The notes: generated by a model from the sequence alone, not told the origin. A stretch of 64,000 nt of DNA from an uncultured Victivallales bacterium (GCA_944390795.1 CALXRI010000012.1:36283-100282), one strand, 5' to 3'; shown: positions 33,753 through 43,206, counted from the first letter of the stretch. Program-made: numbers and translations.

Positions 33753-35129
33753 ATGAAACTCTCTTTTCCGCCCGGAATCATTCCCCTCCTGAACGGGAGG
33801 AAGGTTTACTGCTCCCTCAGCGGCGGCGCGGATTCCCTGGCGCTGCTGCTTTTTCTTGAAGCGGAGAGGGAAAAAGCGCGCTATACTCTGGAGGCGGTTC
33901 ACTTCGAACACGGATTCCGGGGCCGGGCTTCGGTCGCCGATGCGGATTTCTGCAGAAAAATCTGTAAAAAGCATTCGATTCCCCTGTCAACATTTCATAT
34001 TGACGTCCCGCGCAAACGCCTGCGCGGCGAAGGCGACGAGGAGGCGGCGCGGCGCATCCGTCTGGAATACTGGAGGAAAATCGTCTTCAATCCGGAACAG
34101 TCCCTTGTCGCGCTCGGCCATCACGCGGGGGACCGGATCGAAAACGTGCTGCTGCGGCTCTTCCGCGGTTCCAATTCGACCGGGCTCAGCTCCATGCGGC
34201 CCGTCCAGAAAATCGGGCGCATCACGTTCATCCGGCCGTTTCTGGACAACACAAAAGCCGATCTGGAAGAGTTCCTGCGCGAACAGAACATCCGGAAGTG
34301 GCGGCGCGATGCGACCAACCGCTCGTCCGTCTACAAGCGCAATCTGATCCGGAACCGCCTTCTGCCGGAGATCCGCAGGGCATTTCCGTTCGCGGAAGCG
34401 GGCATCCTCCAGTCCGTCCGGACGCTGGACGCGGACGCCGCCTTTCTGGAGGATGCCGCGGATCAGGCTTACGCCTCCCTCGCCGCGCTGTCGGTTCCGG
34501 ACGACTGGCGCGCGCTGCCCCCGGCCCTGCTTCCGCGCGTGCTGCGGCGTTTTCTTTCCGAGAAAGCGGGGTGCGACATTGTGCCGGACGCCCGTCTGAT
34601 CGAACGCTTCCAAACCGCTCTGGCGCGCCCGGACACCGGGCGGAGACGGCTGATCCCGATTGCCGGACAGAAGGAAATCCTTCTTGCAATCCGCAGAGAG
34701 AAAGTGGAATGCGTGCAAAGATCCGTCCAGCCGCCACTTCCGGATGTTCTCTGGGACATCCGGAAGACAAACCGCCTGGAATTCGGCTCCTTCCAGCTCA
34801 CGGCGGAACTCCTCCCGCCGGAAAATCTCCTGTTCACAACGGACAAGAGCACGGCGTATTTCGATGCGTTAATGCTGGATGCGCCGCTGACCGTCGGAAT
34901 CTGGAAAGCGGGAGACCGCATGATTCCGTTCGGACGGAAGACATCCGTACTTTTGAAAAAACTTTTTTCCGACGCGGGCATGCCGCCTGAGCTGCGGCGG
35001 ACACACCCTCTGCTCCGGGACATCCGCGGAGCAATCCTCTGGGCGCCCTTTGTCAAAAACAGCGCATTCGCCCCTGTGACGGGGAATACAAAGCTGGCTG
35101 TGAAGTTTCGGGCAATTCCCCTTCACTGA
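33753..35129 (+). CDS. tilS: tRNA(Ile)-lysidine synthase
   Basis: 458 residues. Adds lysine to C34 of tRNA-Ile(CAU) so that it reads AUA; essential. PP-loop SGGADSLALLLF (23-28 onward), then FEHGFRG and HHAGDRIENVLLRLFRGS, the usual HxxDxxET-like region with a G-D-R-I-E-N variant. Longer than the minimal type, with a C-terminal domain. No Shine-Dalgarno precedes ATG 33753, which sits 17 bases past the trxA terminator. The 3-prime end overlaps the cation ATPase gene on the other strand by 7 bases. Confidence 0.92.
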   Translation: MKLSFPPGIIPLLNGRKVYCSLSGGADSLALLLFLEAEREKARYTLEAVHFEHGFRGRASVADADFCRKICKKHSIPLSTFHIDVPRKRLRGEGDEEAARRIRLEYWRKIVFNPEQSLVALGHHAGDRIENVLLRLFRGSNSTGLSSMRPVQKIGRITFIRPFLDNTKADLEEFLREQNIRKWRRDATNRSSVYKRNLIRNRLLPEIRRAFPFAEAGILQSVRTLDADAAFLEDAADQAYASLAALSVPDDWRALPPALLPRVLRRFLSEKAGCDIVPDARLIERFQTALARPDTGRRRLIPIAGQKEILLAIRREKVECVQRSVQPPLPDVLWDIRKTNRLEFGSFQLTAELLPPENLLFTTDKSTAYFDALMLDAPLTVGIWKAGDRMIPFGRKTSVLLKKLFSDAGMPPELRRTHPLLRDIRGAILWAPFVKNSAFAPVTGNTKLAVKFRAIPLH

Positions 35130-37783
35130 ATCCCGCGCCGGAAGAACAGATGCCGTATGCCTTTGCCGAACTCGGCAAACAGGATTACGGAAACTCCTGT
35201 GCAGAGGATCCCCGCCCAAAGCGTCCATGGAAGGGGACGGGTGTTGAAGAATGCTCCGCCGAACTGCGTAATGACCGCCTGCAAAGCAAAGGTCAGTGCA
35301 AAAACTCCCAGCATCAGATGATTCCGCCCCAGGTTCCGAAAGACGCTTGCCCCGGAAAGTTCCCGGCAGTTGAAGGCATTGCAGAGCTGGAATACGACAA
35401 AGAGCGTGAACAGAACCGTGCTTTCCTGTTCCGGCGCCGCGCCGAGAAAGTTCCACCGTTCCTGTGCGAGAAAAACAATTGCGATGAAACAGCCGTTCAG
35501 AACGATGTTCTGGAGCATCCCGCGGGAAACAATACTGCTGTCCCTGGCGACGGGACGGCGTTTCATCAGATCATCGCGGATCGGCTCAAGTCCGAGCGTC
35601 AGCGCCGGAGGCCCGTCCATGATAAGGTTCACCCAGAGCAGCTGGAGCGCCGTGAACGGCGTTTTGAATCCCAGCAGAATCGAGGCGAGAACCACCAGAA
35701 CGGAGGAGAGATTGACCGTCAGCTGGAACTGGATGAAGCGCTGGAAATTCTCGTAAATGCCGCGTCCCCACTGCACCGCGCGGACAATCGTCGAAAAGGA
35801 ATCGTCAAGCAGAACAATGTCGCTCGCCTCCTTGGAAACCTCCGTGCCGGTGATTCCCATCGCCACGCCGACGTCGGCGTTCTTGATCGCCGGCGCATCA
35901 TTGATCCCGTCCCCGGTCACGGCGACCACGTTGCCCAGTTTCTTCAGCGTGTTGACAACCCGCATCTTGACCAGAGGCGTGCTCCTTGCAATCACCCGCA
36001 CGCGCGACAGAGCGTCGGCGAATTCCCGGTCGGAAAGATGTTCCAGACTTCCCGCATCGACCGCACCATGCGAAGCGTCAAGCAGGTTCAGTTCACCGGC
36101 GATTGCGGACGCGGTCGCAAGATTGTCGCCGGTCAGAATCTTCAGATCGATTCCGGCATTCCGGCATCGTTTCACCGCGGCGGGCACATCCGCGCGGAGC
36201 GGGTCGGAAATCACGGCAAACCCGTCAAAACACATATCGCGCTCAATCTCGTCCCGGCGGCAGGCACATTCCGTCATTTCCGGCATATCCCGGTGCGCAA
36301 ACGCCAGGACGCGGCCCGCTTTTCGCTGAAATTCCCCGATCCGCGCCTCGACGGCCCGCCTTTCCTCCGGAGCCACGGCGCACATGGCAAGAATCCTCTC
36401 CGGCCCGCCCTTGGCATAGGCGCGGACGCCGTCCGGACGCCTCACAACCGTGACCATCCGCTTGGTCTCGGAGGAAAAAGGGAAAACATGCAGGATTTCC
36501 GCCTGCGCGCGGAGCGAAGCATACTGCACGCCTCCCTCGTGCGCGGCGGCAAGCAGCGCGCATTCCGTCGGATTGCCGATGAAACGCGGAGGCATGTTTT
36601 CGCGGAAATACACCTCGGCGGTGGAATTGACGCAGAAGTTCTCCGTCAGGAACTCGTTTTTCAAATCGCGGGGAACGGAAAGGACTCCCCCGGAACAAAC
36701 ATCCGTCACGGTCATGCGGTTCTGCGTCAGCGTCCCGGTTTTGTCCGAACAGATCACATTGATGCAGCCGATCGTCTCGCAGGCGATCATTTTCCGGACA
36801 AGCGTATTCTGCTTCGACATCCGGATGATGGTAATTGCGAGCGAAACGGCGACAATCGTCGGCAGTCCTTCCGGCACCGCCGCGACAATCAGGACAATGC
36901 TGGTGATGAAGGCATTCGATATCGTATCCAGCGAGGCTGTTCCGTTCCGGAGGAACAGCACAAGCTGAATTGCGAAAACCGCACCCGCGGCAAGAGAGCC
37001 GAGAACGGCGATCCGCTTGCCGAGTTTCGCCATCTTCTCCTGCAGCGGAGTGTCGCTCTTTTCCACGGAAGCCAGCTCGCCGGCGATCCGGCCGAATTCC
37101 GTCCGGTCTCCGACCGCGCTCACGATCATCCTGGCATGTCCGCCGGTGATGAAAGTGCCGGAGTAAAGCATGTTGCGCCGCTCGGCCAGCGGAACGCCCG
37201 CACAGTCAAACACGATGCGGGCATCCTTGTCAGCGGGGAGACTCTCGCCGGTCAGCATCGATTCATCCACACTGAGATCCATACTGGAAAGAAGGCGTCC
37301 GTCCGCGGGCAGTTTGTCTCCTGTCTCCACGCTCAATATGTCCCCGACGACCACATCATGCCGGGGAATCAGCACGATTTCGCCTCCGCGGAGCGCCTTG
37401 ACCGGCGCCTCATCGCTGATTCTGCTCAATGCCTCGAACGCCTTTGCGCTCCTGCCCTCCATAATCACGGTGATCGCGACGGAAAGGAGAATCGCGGCGA
37501 AAATTCCGGCGCATTCCAGGAAATTCGCCTCCCCTCCGGAACAGGCGCGCGCCGCATTGACGCCGAGCGCAATCAAAGCCGCGAAAATCAGCATCAGCAG
37601 CATCGGTTCGCAGGCCGCGGCGAAGATCCGTTTCCATAATGATTCCGGCTTTTTCCCCGTAAAAGAGTTGACGCCGTAAAGTCGGCGGTTCTCCGCAACC
37701 TGTTCCGGCCGCAGACCGGCCGCCTCATCCGTTCCGAACCGCCGGAGAACCTCCTGCGGCGACTCCATGAACACCTCTTTCAT
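35123..37783 (-). CDS. P2-type cation-transporting ATPase under a manganese riboswitch
   Basis: 886 residues. Calcium-ATPase-like (P2) pump: N-terminal cation-ATPase domain (LRRFGTDEAAGLRPEQVAEN split), TGES loop DESMLTGESLPA, transmembrane V-A-A-V-P-E-G-L-P, phosphorylated Asp347 in CSDKTGTLTQN, KGGPERIL, TGDN and VTGDGINDAPA. The ten-helix plan and the E-G-L motif fit Ca/Mn exporters. The manganese riboswitch upstream argues that Mn(II) is the cargo or at least the signal, as for known yybP-ykoY-controlled pumps. The start at 37783 (GGAGG 5 bases upstream) is favoured; 37768 is possible. Longer extensions run through the riboswitch and are not real. Confidence 0.93.
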   Translation of the reverse strand: MKEVFMESPQEVLRRFGTDEAAGLRPEQVAENRRLYGVNSFTGKKPESLWKRIFAAACEPMLLMLIFAALIALGVNAARACSGGEANFLECAGIFAAILLSVAITVIMEGRSAKAFEALSRISDEAPVKALRGGEIVLIPRHDVVVGDILSVETGDKLPADGRLLSSMDLSVDESMLTGESLPADKDARIVFDCAGVPLAERRNMLYSGTFITGGHARMIVSAVGDRTEFGRIAGELASVEKSDTPLQEKMAKLGKRIAVLGSLAAGAVFAIQLVLFLRNGTASLDTISNAFITSIVLIVAAVPEGLPTIVAVSLAITIIRMSKQNTLVRKMIACETIGCINVICSDKTGTLTQNRMTVTDVCSGGVLSVPRDLKNEFLTENFCVNSTAEVYFRENMPPRFIGNPTECALLAAAHEGGVQYASLRAQAEILHVFPFSSETKRMVTVVRRPDGVRAYAKGGPERILAMCAVAPEERRAVEARIGEFQRKAGRVLAFAHRDMPEMTECACRRDEIERDMCFDGFAVISDPLRADVPAAVKRCRNAGIDLKILTGDNLATASAIAGELNLLDASHGAVDAGSLEHLSDREFADALSRVRVIARSTPLVKMRVVNTLKKLGNVVAVTGDGINDAPAIKNADVGVAMGITGTEVSKEASDIVLLDDSFSTIVRAVQWGRGIYENFQRFIQFQLTVNLSSVLVVLASILLGFKTPFTALQLLWVNLIMDGPPALTLGLEPIRDDLMKRRPVARDSSIVSRGMLQNIVLNGCFIAIVFLAQERWNFLGAAPEQESTVLFTLFVVFQLCNAFNCRELSGASVFRNLGRNHLMLGVFALTFALQAVITQFGGAFFNTRPLPWTLWAGILCTGVSVILFAEFGKGIRHLFFRRGIQ

Positions 37784-37847
37784 CCTGCCTCCCGCTTTCA
37801 TGGCAAAAAGAAAACCCGTCTTCTCCGGAACGGGGGACACGGGCCAT

Positions 37848-37890
37848 AAAAAAAGACTCTGTGTACAACCATCCCGGTCATACATGAGTC
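37848..37890 (-). terminator. Riboswitch expression-platform terminator
   Basis: On the minus strand ACTC...GAGT with inner TGT/ACA and ACC/GGT pairs forms a stem followed by seven Ts (37854-37848). Its 5-prime arm overlaps the 3-prime strand of the riboswitch P1 helix, so P1 and terminator are mutually exclusive: metal binding should turn the gene on. Confidence 0.85.
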
Positions 37891-37973
37891 TCATTGTTTC
37901 AGGCAAGCCAGGCCGCTGACGGCCGGTATGTTGACTTGCCGCGCGCGAGAGGCGCGCCAACTACTCCCTCATG
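37883..37973 (-). ncRNA. yybP-ykoY manganese riboswitch
   Basis: Minus strand aptamer with the class hallmarks: P1 CATGAG (37973-37968) with CTCATG (37888-37883), the L1 motif GGGAGTAG (37968-37961), the L3 motif GTCAACATACC, the GGCAAG/CTTGCC helix with an inner GGCC stem, and TGAGAC closing the three-way core. Mn(II) docks L1 against L3 and stabilises P1. Located about 100 bases ahead of the P2-type ATPase start, with a terminator overlapping P1. This is the known gene context of the class. Confidence 0.92.
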
Positions 37974-38064
37974 GGGGCATCTTCAATAACTTTTCCGTAA
38001 CATAATCCGCCGCCGGAAAAAGTCAAATTCCATTCCGGCGGAAAATGGAAAAAACGATCCGGAA

Positions 38065-38697
38065 TCAGTCAAAAAGACTCGGCTGCCAGCACTTCCGGAC
38101 TCTGACCCTCGAAGGACGGCGCTTCGCTTTCGGAAGACGGAAATTTTCGGTGATCCCGCATGCCCGGCGCGCCTCCGCCCAGCTTCCGCCGCCGAGCTTC
38201 TTCATGCCGTAGGCGAGCAGATACTGATGGTTTTTCCGGATATTGGAGTATGCCATATCCTCGCCGCTCCGGTAAAGGCGGATGATCTCCATGCGGATCT
38301 GTTCCTCGGTCATGCTCCGGCGCATGCGGATCTTCGCATAGTCAAGCCCGGCGGCCTGAATCGCCTTGCCCCAGGATTTGAAATGATGAACCGCCGCCAT
38401 ATACAGGGATTTGCAGTTGTTCTGCACGTATTGACTGGAAAGCTGATCGCCGGATTTACTTTTTCTGCGGATCGTCTGCACAATTCTCATCCGGGTCCAG
38501 ACTTTGTATTTCCGGATCGCATTGTAATCCAGTCCCGCCGCGGTGATCGCGTTTCCCCAGGAGCCGAAAATCCGTTCCGCCGCCGCATAGATGCTGGGAT
38601 GATTCGTGGAGTAATAATGGGAATTCAAAGGTTCTTTTCCATTGCTGGAAAGGATATACTCCCGGATCATTTCCGGGGTCCATATTCTTTTAAACAT
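38065..38697 (-). CDS. Protein with three tandem 62-residue helical repeats, possibly DNA-binding
   Basis: 210 residues. Three repeats begin at W6, W67 and M129, each ending in a G/K-S-W-x-x-A-x-x-A-A-G-L-D-Y-type block (GSWGNAITAAGLDYNAIR, KSWGKAIQAAGLDYAKIR, GSWAEARRACGITEN). The first two are the most alike. They look like paired helix-turn-helix units, and the product is very basic with an Arg/Lys-rich tail before CWQPSLFD, so nucleic-acid binding is a fair guess. I do not recognise a named family. AGGA lies 9 bases ahead of ATG 38697, and a promoter lies at 38726-38754. It stands alone, next to the riboswitch. Confidence 0.7.
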   Translation of the reverse strand: MFKRIWTPEMIREYILSSNGKEPLNSHYYSTNHPSIYAAAERIFGSWGNAITAAGLDYNAIRKYKVWTRMRIVQTIRRKSKSGDQLSSQYVQNNCKSLYMAAVHHFKSWGKAIQAAGLDYAKIRMRRSMTEEQIRMEIIRLYRSGEDMAYSNIRKNHQYLLAYGMKKLGGGSWAEARRACGITENFRLPKAKRRPSRVRVRKCWQPSLFD

Positions 38698-39022
38698 GCG
38701 CTGTGGTCCTGTAAGAATTAATTGAATTGTAACATGGGATCATGAATAATGTAACGCCCGAATTAAAAAAAATCAAACTCAAAACCGATATTTCTCTGTT
38801 TTTTTCAGCTCTTTCCTTTTCAACTCCAATATGTTAATTCATACGGGACGCCGTTAAACAACTCTTTCATTCCGCGTCGTGCAATACCATAAACAATTCA
38901 AGCATCCCGTGATTGAGAAATCATCTTCCCGCATCTCCGCAGGAGGACATGACGGAACGGGATCTGCCGAGGCATCCCGGAAATCACGCCGCGAGGTGAG
39001 GAAAAAACCAGGAAAAGCATGC
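38698..39022. other. Intergenic region of 325 bases
   Basis: Between two minus-strand genes. Contains the promoter of the repeat protein (38726-38754), an AT-rich stretch with A and T runs at 38760-38850, and ordinary sequence after that. No open frame with a ribosome binding site and no clear terminator for the DeoR gene were seen. Confidence 0.5.
38726..38754 (-). promoter_or_regulatory. Promoter of the triple-repeat protein gene
   Basis: Minus strand TTACAT (38754-38749), 17 bases, TACAAT (38731-38726). Confidence 0.55.
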
Positions 39023-39799
39023 TCAGTGAATCCGTTTCCTGTGGCAGACGGATTCGGCGTAAGGAGGAAGTTTCTGTTCGGAAATCACTCTGTCGAACAT
39101 CGTCAGCGGCGCAATGGCAAAGAGTCCGCTCTTTCCGAATTTGGAACCGTTCAGCAGCAGATAGTTTGTTTTTGAAAGCTCCAGCATCCGGTGGAGAAAG
39201 AAGGTATGGTTCTCATGCCGGGAGAATACGCCGGCTTCTGTAATTCCGACGCCGGAAATGAATGATTTGTCGATCTTCAGATATTCCAGTTCGCGCATTG
39301 CGGCCTGCCCGAGAAAGGCGTTGAGCTGAAGATCGAAGTTGCCCCCGAGCGCGACAAGAAAATAGTTTGCGGGAAAATTCGTGAACTCCTGAATAATCAG
39401 CACGGAGTTGGTAATGACCGTCAGATTTGCGAACGAGGATTTTTCCAGCATGCGCGCCAGATAATAGACCGTCGTGGAGGAATCCAGAAAAATAATGTCG
39501 CCGTCGGAGATTTCGCGCATGGCCTTCCGTGCGACCGCCTCTTTCGCGGGCATGTCGAGATTCATGCGGTCGCGGTAATGGGACGGCATGATGTCCTTGG
39601 AAAGAGGAGGAGTCTGCGCGGAGGAGAGCGAAGCGACGCCGCCGTGAACCTTGCGGATTCTGGCGTCGCGGACAAGAGCGGCGACATCTCTGTGAATCGT
39701 CGCCTGGGAGACATGGAATTTCTCCATGAGTTCCGCAAGCGAACAGAACTTGCGCTTTTCTATGTATTCCACGATTTCAAACGCACGCAGACTTTTCAT
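39023..39799 (-). CDS. DeoR-family transcriptional regulator
   Basis: 258 residues. The N-terminal winged helix is typical (IVEYIEKRKFCSLAELMEKF, then VSQATIHRDVAALVRDARIRKVHGG) and the C-terminal DeoR-C sensor holds GDIIFLDSSTTVYYLARML and NLTVITNSV. Such repressors respond to sugar phosphates. The target is unknown: it is divergent from a GT-C-like membrane protein gene, with separate promoters. The GAGG lies unusually close to the ATG. Confidence 0.93.
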   Translation of the reverse strand: MKSLRAFEIVEYIEKRKFCSLAELMEKFHVSQATIHRDVAALVRDARIRKVHGGVASLSSAQTPPLSKDIMPSHYRDRMNLDMPAKEAVARKAMREISDGDIIFLDSSTTVYYLARMLEKSSFANLTVITNSVLIIQEFTNFPANYFLVALGGNFDLQLNAFLGQAAMRELEYLKIDKSFISGVGITEAGVFSRHENHTFFLHRMLELSKTNYLLLNGSKFGKSGLFAIAPLTMFDRVISEQKLPPYAESVCHRKRIH

Positions 39800-39837
39800 G
39801 CCCTCTTCATTCCTCTGGACCGATGGTTCGGAAGAGG

Positions 39838-39866
39838 AATATACACAGGCAAAGCCGAGTTGTCAA
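39838..39866 (-). promoter_or_regulatory. Promoter of the DeoR-family gene
   Basis: Minus strand TTGACA (39866-39861), 17 bases, TATATT (39843-39838); near-perfect. Confidence 0.75.
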
Positions 39867-39904
39867 TGCGTCTGTTGGCATCTTCGTTTTTTTTTCGTTC
39901 CTGC

Positions 39905-39933
39905 TTGACTTCCCGGGGAATCAAAACTATTTT
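39905..39933 (+). promoter_or_regulatory. Promoter of the GT-C-like membrane protein gene
   Basis: TTGACT (39905-39910), 17 bases, TATTTT (39928-39933). Confidence 0.6.
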
Positions 39934-39969
39934 TCAGAAACCGCCGTCACAATCAGGAAGGAAGGCATC

Positions 39970-41730
39970 ATGATTCCGTATGTTGAACTGTTCCGGAAAA
40001 GGATTTTCCCGTTTGCATTCGCAGCCGCCGCGATTCTCTATCTGGCTCTCTTCGTCGCAATCCTGCCGCACGACTCGATCTGGATCAGCGACGAGGGCAA
40101 CCGCGTCAATGCGGTACGCTCCTATGCGGAAACCGGAGAAGCGTTTCTGCCCGATCCGCTGGCAGGGCTCCGGGAAGTTCCGGAAGAAGGGCTTCGCGCC
40201 TATCCTCCGCCTTATTTTGTGCAGAACAGGGAGGGACGGTGGCGTTCGGGCTACACCGCATTTTTCCCATGGACTGCCAGCTTCCTTTACCGTGCGGCGG
40301 GACAGCTCGGACTGATTCTGATTCCGCTTGCGGGAGGTCTGCTTTCCATTCTGGCCGCCGGATGGATCGCAAAAGAACTCGGCATGAACGAGAGAAACGC
40401 GGCCTGCACCATGCTGCTCTGCGCCTTCGGCACGCCGTTTCTGTTTTATTCCGGTGTCTTTCTGGAACCCACGACAGCCGCATTTTTCGCGACACTGGGC
40501 ATCTGGCTCGCCCTCAGGGCGACGGCCTCGCCGAAGGAACCGCTTTATCTTCTTTGCGCCGGAGTCGCCTGCGGAATCTCCACGCTGTTCCGGGAAGAGG
40601 GCCTCATTCTGACCGCGGCTGTCATGCTCGCGCTGGCGGTCACACGCTTCTCATGGAAACGTATTGGGGCATTCGGCGCCGGGGCTCTGCTTGTGCTTGT
40701 GCCGCTGATGATTTTCAACCATGCGGATTCCGGTTCGGTTTTCGGGCTGCACGCGGTGGTCTATTCCGGACTCGGCGAAGTAAGAAAGTATCCGTTCTGG
40801 ATTGCGAAACTGCGCGATTACAGCATGTATCTGACACTTCTCAGCATGCCGTTTCCGATTCTGAACGGCCTGCCGGCAGTTCTGCTCATCGGCGGGGGAA
40901 TTTTCTGTTCCTGGCGCAAAACGGCGGAATATGCGGAATTCGTCTTCTACCCGCTGACTGTCCTGGCCTGCCTTTTCAGCACTGTTTACAACATCGCGGC
41001 CAACGACAGCGGACGCCTCATCCATCAATCCCTGCTGGATCATCTTCCTCTGATTGCGCCCTGCGTCTTTTCTCTTGTGCTTCTGTTCCGGGAAAGCGGC
41101 AGGGATGTGCGTTTCCTTGCCTGGTGCGCAGCCGGAGTCGTTCTTGCAACGCCGCTGCTTCTGAATGAGGAGCATGTGGGAATCTTCTGGGGAGGGCGCC
41201 ATTTCATAACCGTGATTCCCGTCATCTGCGTCCTGACCGTTCATCTGCTTGCCTCGGGAAAACTTTCAAGGATGGCGAAGTATGGAACAGCCGCCTTGAT
41301 TTTCGCCTCGGTCGCCGCAAATGCGGCCGGATACGGGTTCCTCCTCTGCAAAAAGACTTTTTCGCAGGATCTGGTCAGAACGTTGAACAATCCGGAAGTC
41401 AAAACCATTGTCACGGACGTGTTCTGGCTGCCGGAGGAACTCGCATGGCTGCCGCGGGACAAGCGGATCATCTTCATGACGAAAGCAGATTCCATTGAAC
41501 GGGTCGAGGCGCTCTGCCGCGCAAACGGCATTGCGGAATTTCACACTGTACTGGGACTGTATTTCCGCGTTCTGAGCAATGACTCCGTTGCCAGGGTGTT
41601 CGAAACAAACCGGACTCTTCCGGGCAGACTCTTCCGGAACGACCGTCTGAAACTGTTCACGGTTCAGATCTTCCGCACCGTCCTTTCCGAACCCGTATCC
41701 GGAAAGGACAAACAAGCGAAAAAGGATTGA
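39970..41730 (+). CDS. Polytopic GT-C-like membrane protein
   Basis: 586 residues with about eleven membrane helices over residues 15-470 and a soluble tail. A first-loop acidic pair follows the first helix (SIWISDEGNRVNAVRSYAETG), as in polyprenyl-phosphate-sugar-dependent GT-C transferases (PMT/ArnT/ALG type), and LFREEGLILTAAVMLALA is also like them. The tail (about 480-586) contains VKTIVTDVFWLPEELAWLPR. It may transfer a sugar to lipid or glycan on the outer face of the inner membrane; this is by fold only. Start 39970 has AGGAAGG about 6 bases upstream. Upstream in-frame starts overlap the promoter. Confidence 0.65.
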   Translation: MIPYVELFRKRIFPFAFAAAAILYLALFVAILPHDSIWISDEGNRVNAVRSYAETGEAFLPDPLAGLREVPEEGLRAYPPPYFVQNREGRWRSGYTAFFPWTASFLYRAAGQLGLILIPLAGGLLSILAAGWIAKELGMNERNAACTMLLCAFGTPFLFYSGVFLEPTTAAFFATLGIWLALRATASPKEPLYLLCAGVACGISTLFREEGLILTAAVMLALAVTRFSWKRIGAFGAGALLVLVPLMIFNHADSGSVFGLHAVVYSGLGEVRKYPFWIAKLRDYSMYLTLLSMPFPILNGLPAVLLIGGGIFCSWRKTAEYAEFVFYPLTVLACLFSTVYNIAANDSGRLIHQSLLDHLPLIAPCVFSLVLLFRESGRDVRFLAWCAAGVVLATPLLLNEEHVGIFWGGRHFITVIPVICVLTVHLLASGKLSRMAKYGTAALIFASVAANAAGYGFLLCKKTFSQDLVRTLNNPEVKTIVTDVFWLPEELAWLPRDKRIIFMTKADSIERVEALCRANGIAEFHTVLGLYFRVLSNDSVARVFETNRTLPGRLFRNDRLKLFTVQIFRTVLSEPVSGKDKQAKKD

Positions 41731-41755
41731 CATTCGACCGTTTACGGCGTATATT
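41727..41755 (+). promoter_or_regulatory. Promoter of aroA
   Basis: TTGACA (41727-41732), 17 bases, TATATT (41750-41755); consensus, overlapping the stop codon of the previous gene. Confidence 0.8.
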
Positions 41756-41791
41756 GAGAGGTGAAAATTTTACAATGGGAAAGGTCTTGAA

Positions 41792-43072
41792 ATGGAAATA
41801 GCTGTAAGCAGATCGAAAATATCGGGTCAGGTGGAAATTCCCGGCTCCAAGTCGCACACCATCCGGGCAATTGTGCTCGCCGCTCTGGCAAAAGGCACTT
41901 CGACGATCAAGGCGCCCCTGGTTTCCGCGGATACGGTTTCCTGTCTTCAGGCCGCATCGATTCTGGGCGCATGGATCAAGCGCGGTGACGATACGATCTG
42001 GCGGATTTCCGGTACGGGAGGCAAGTTCCTTCAGCCGGCGAAGACCATCAATATGGGCAACTCGGGAACCGGGCTGAGACTCTTCACGTCGCTTGCTGCG
42101 AGAGCCAGTTTCCCGATTGCGTTCGACGGTGACGAATCGCTCCGCTCGCGCCCGATGGCATCGCTTCTCGCGGCGCTCCGGACCATGGGGGCGAAAGTGG
42201 AATCCGCCAACGGCAAATGTCCCTTCACCGTGACCGGGCCGATCAATGGAACGGAAGTTTCCATTGAAGGAAAAACCTCGCAGTTTCTCTCCTCGCTGCT
42301 TTTTGCCGCGCCGCTGCTGAAAGACGACACGGTCATCCATGTGGAAAACCTGAACGAGCAGCCTTATGTCATGATTACGCTGGAATGGCTGGACCGGGAG
42401 GGAATCCGCTACGAGGCTGCGAAGGATCTGTCTACGATCCGGGTGCTCGGTTCGCAGCAGTACAGTCCGTTTTCCGTGCGCATCCCGGTGGATTTCTCGA
42501 CGGCGTCATTCCCGCTTGTCGCGGCGGCCGTCACGAGGGGCGAGGTCCAGATTCCGAATCTGGACTTCAAGGATGCGCAGGGAGACAAAATGATCTTCGA
42601 CTACATGGCGGACATGGGCGTCAGGATAGAAACGCGCGACAATATCACCACGGTCGAAGGTCCGGAAAAACTGAAAGCCTTCGATATCGACCTCAATGCC
42701 ACGCCGGACGCGCTTCCGATTCTGGCGGTCGCGGGCGCCTGCGCCGAAGGGACCAGCTATCTGCGGAACGTTCCGCAGGCGCGTCTCAAGGAAACGGACC
42801 GGATCTTCTCCATGGCGGCGGAACTGCGGAAAATGGGCGTCACCGTCGAGGAATTCCATGACGGGATGGCCATTACGGGCGCAAGACTTCGGGGTTCGGC
42901 CGAACTTGACAGCCATAAGGATCACCGCATCGCCATGGCGCTTGCCATCGCGGCCATGGCGGCGGACGGGGAATCCGTCATCCGTGACGCGGAATGTGCG
43001 AACGTGACCTATCCGGACTTCATCCGCGATTTCCGGAATCTCGGCGCGAAGATTGAGGAGTTCACCGTCTGA
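41792..43072 (+). CDS. aroA: 3-phosphoshikimate 1-carboxyvinyltransferase (EPSP synthase)
   Basis: 426 residues. Sixth shikimate-pathway step. Signatures: IPGSKSHTIRAIVLAAL, NMGNSGTGLRL, FDGDESLRSRPM, SSQFLSSLL-like KTSQFLSSLLFAAPLL, and RLKETDRIFSMAAEL with DHRIAMALAIAA. The N-G-N-S-G-T region reads MGNSGTGLR. All catalytic residues appear in place. The shikimate genes are otherwise not near, so it is a dispersed pathway gene with its own strong promoter. Confidence 0.96.
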   Translation: MEIAVSRSKISGQVEIPGSKSHTIRAIVLAALAKGTSTIKAPLVSADTVSCLQAASILGAWIKRGDDTIWRISGTGGKFLQPAKTINMGNSGTGLRLFTSLAARASFPIAFDGDESLRSRPMASLLAALRTMGAKVESANGKCPFTVTGPINGTEVSIEGKTSQFLSSLLFAAPLLKDDTVIHVENLNEQPYVMITLEWLDREGIRYEAAKDLSTIRVLGSQQYSPFSVRIPVDFSTASFPLVAAAVTRGEVQIPNLDFKDAQGDKMIFDYMADMGVRIETRDNITTVEGPEKLKAFDIDLNATPDALPILAVAGACAEGTSYLRNVPQARLKETDRIFSMAAELRKMGVTVEEFHDGMAITGARLRGSAELDSHKDHRIAMALAIAAMAADGESVIRDAECANVTYPDFIRDFRNLGAKIEEFTV

Positions 43073-43206
43073 GACCGCTTCCGGCAGCCTGCCGGGAATG
43101 CCGTCCCGCATGGACTCGGTGCGGTTGTCTTCCCCGCCGCGGACCGGTTTCGGAAAAACAGATTCCCCCTTTTCCTCCGAAACTTTCCCGATCCCCGGAA
43201 AACGGC

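Noticed and set aside
37784..37960. N-terminal extension of the cation ATPase
   Set aside because: The extension covers the terminator and most of the manganese riboswitch and so is untranslated.
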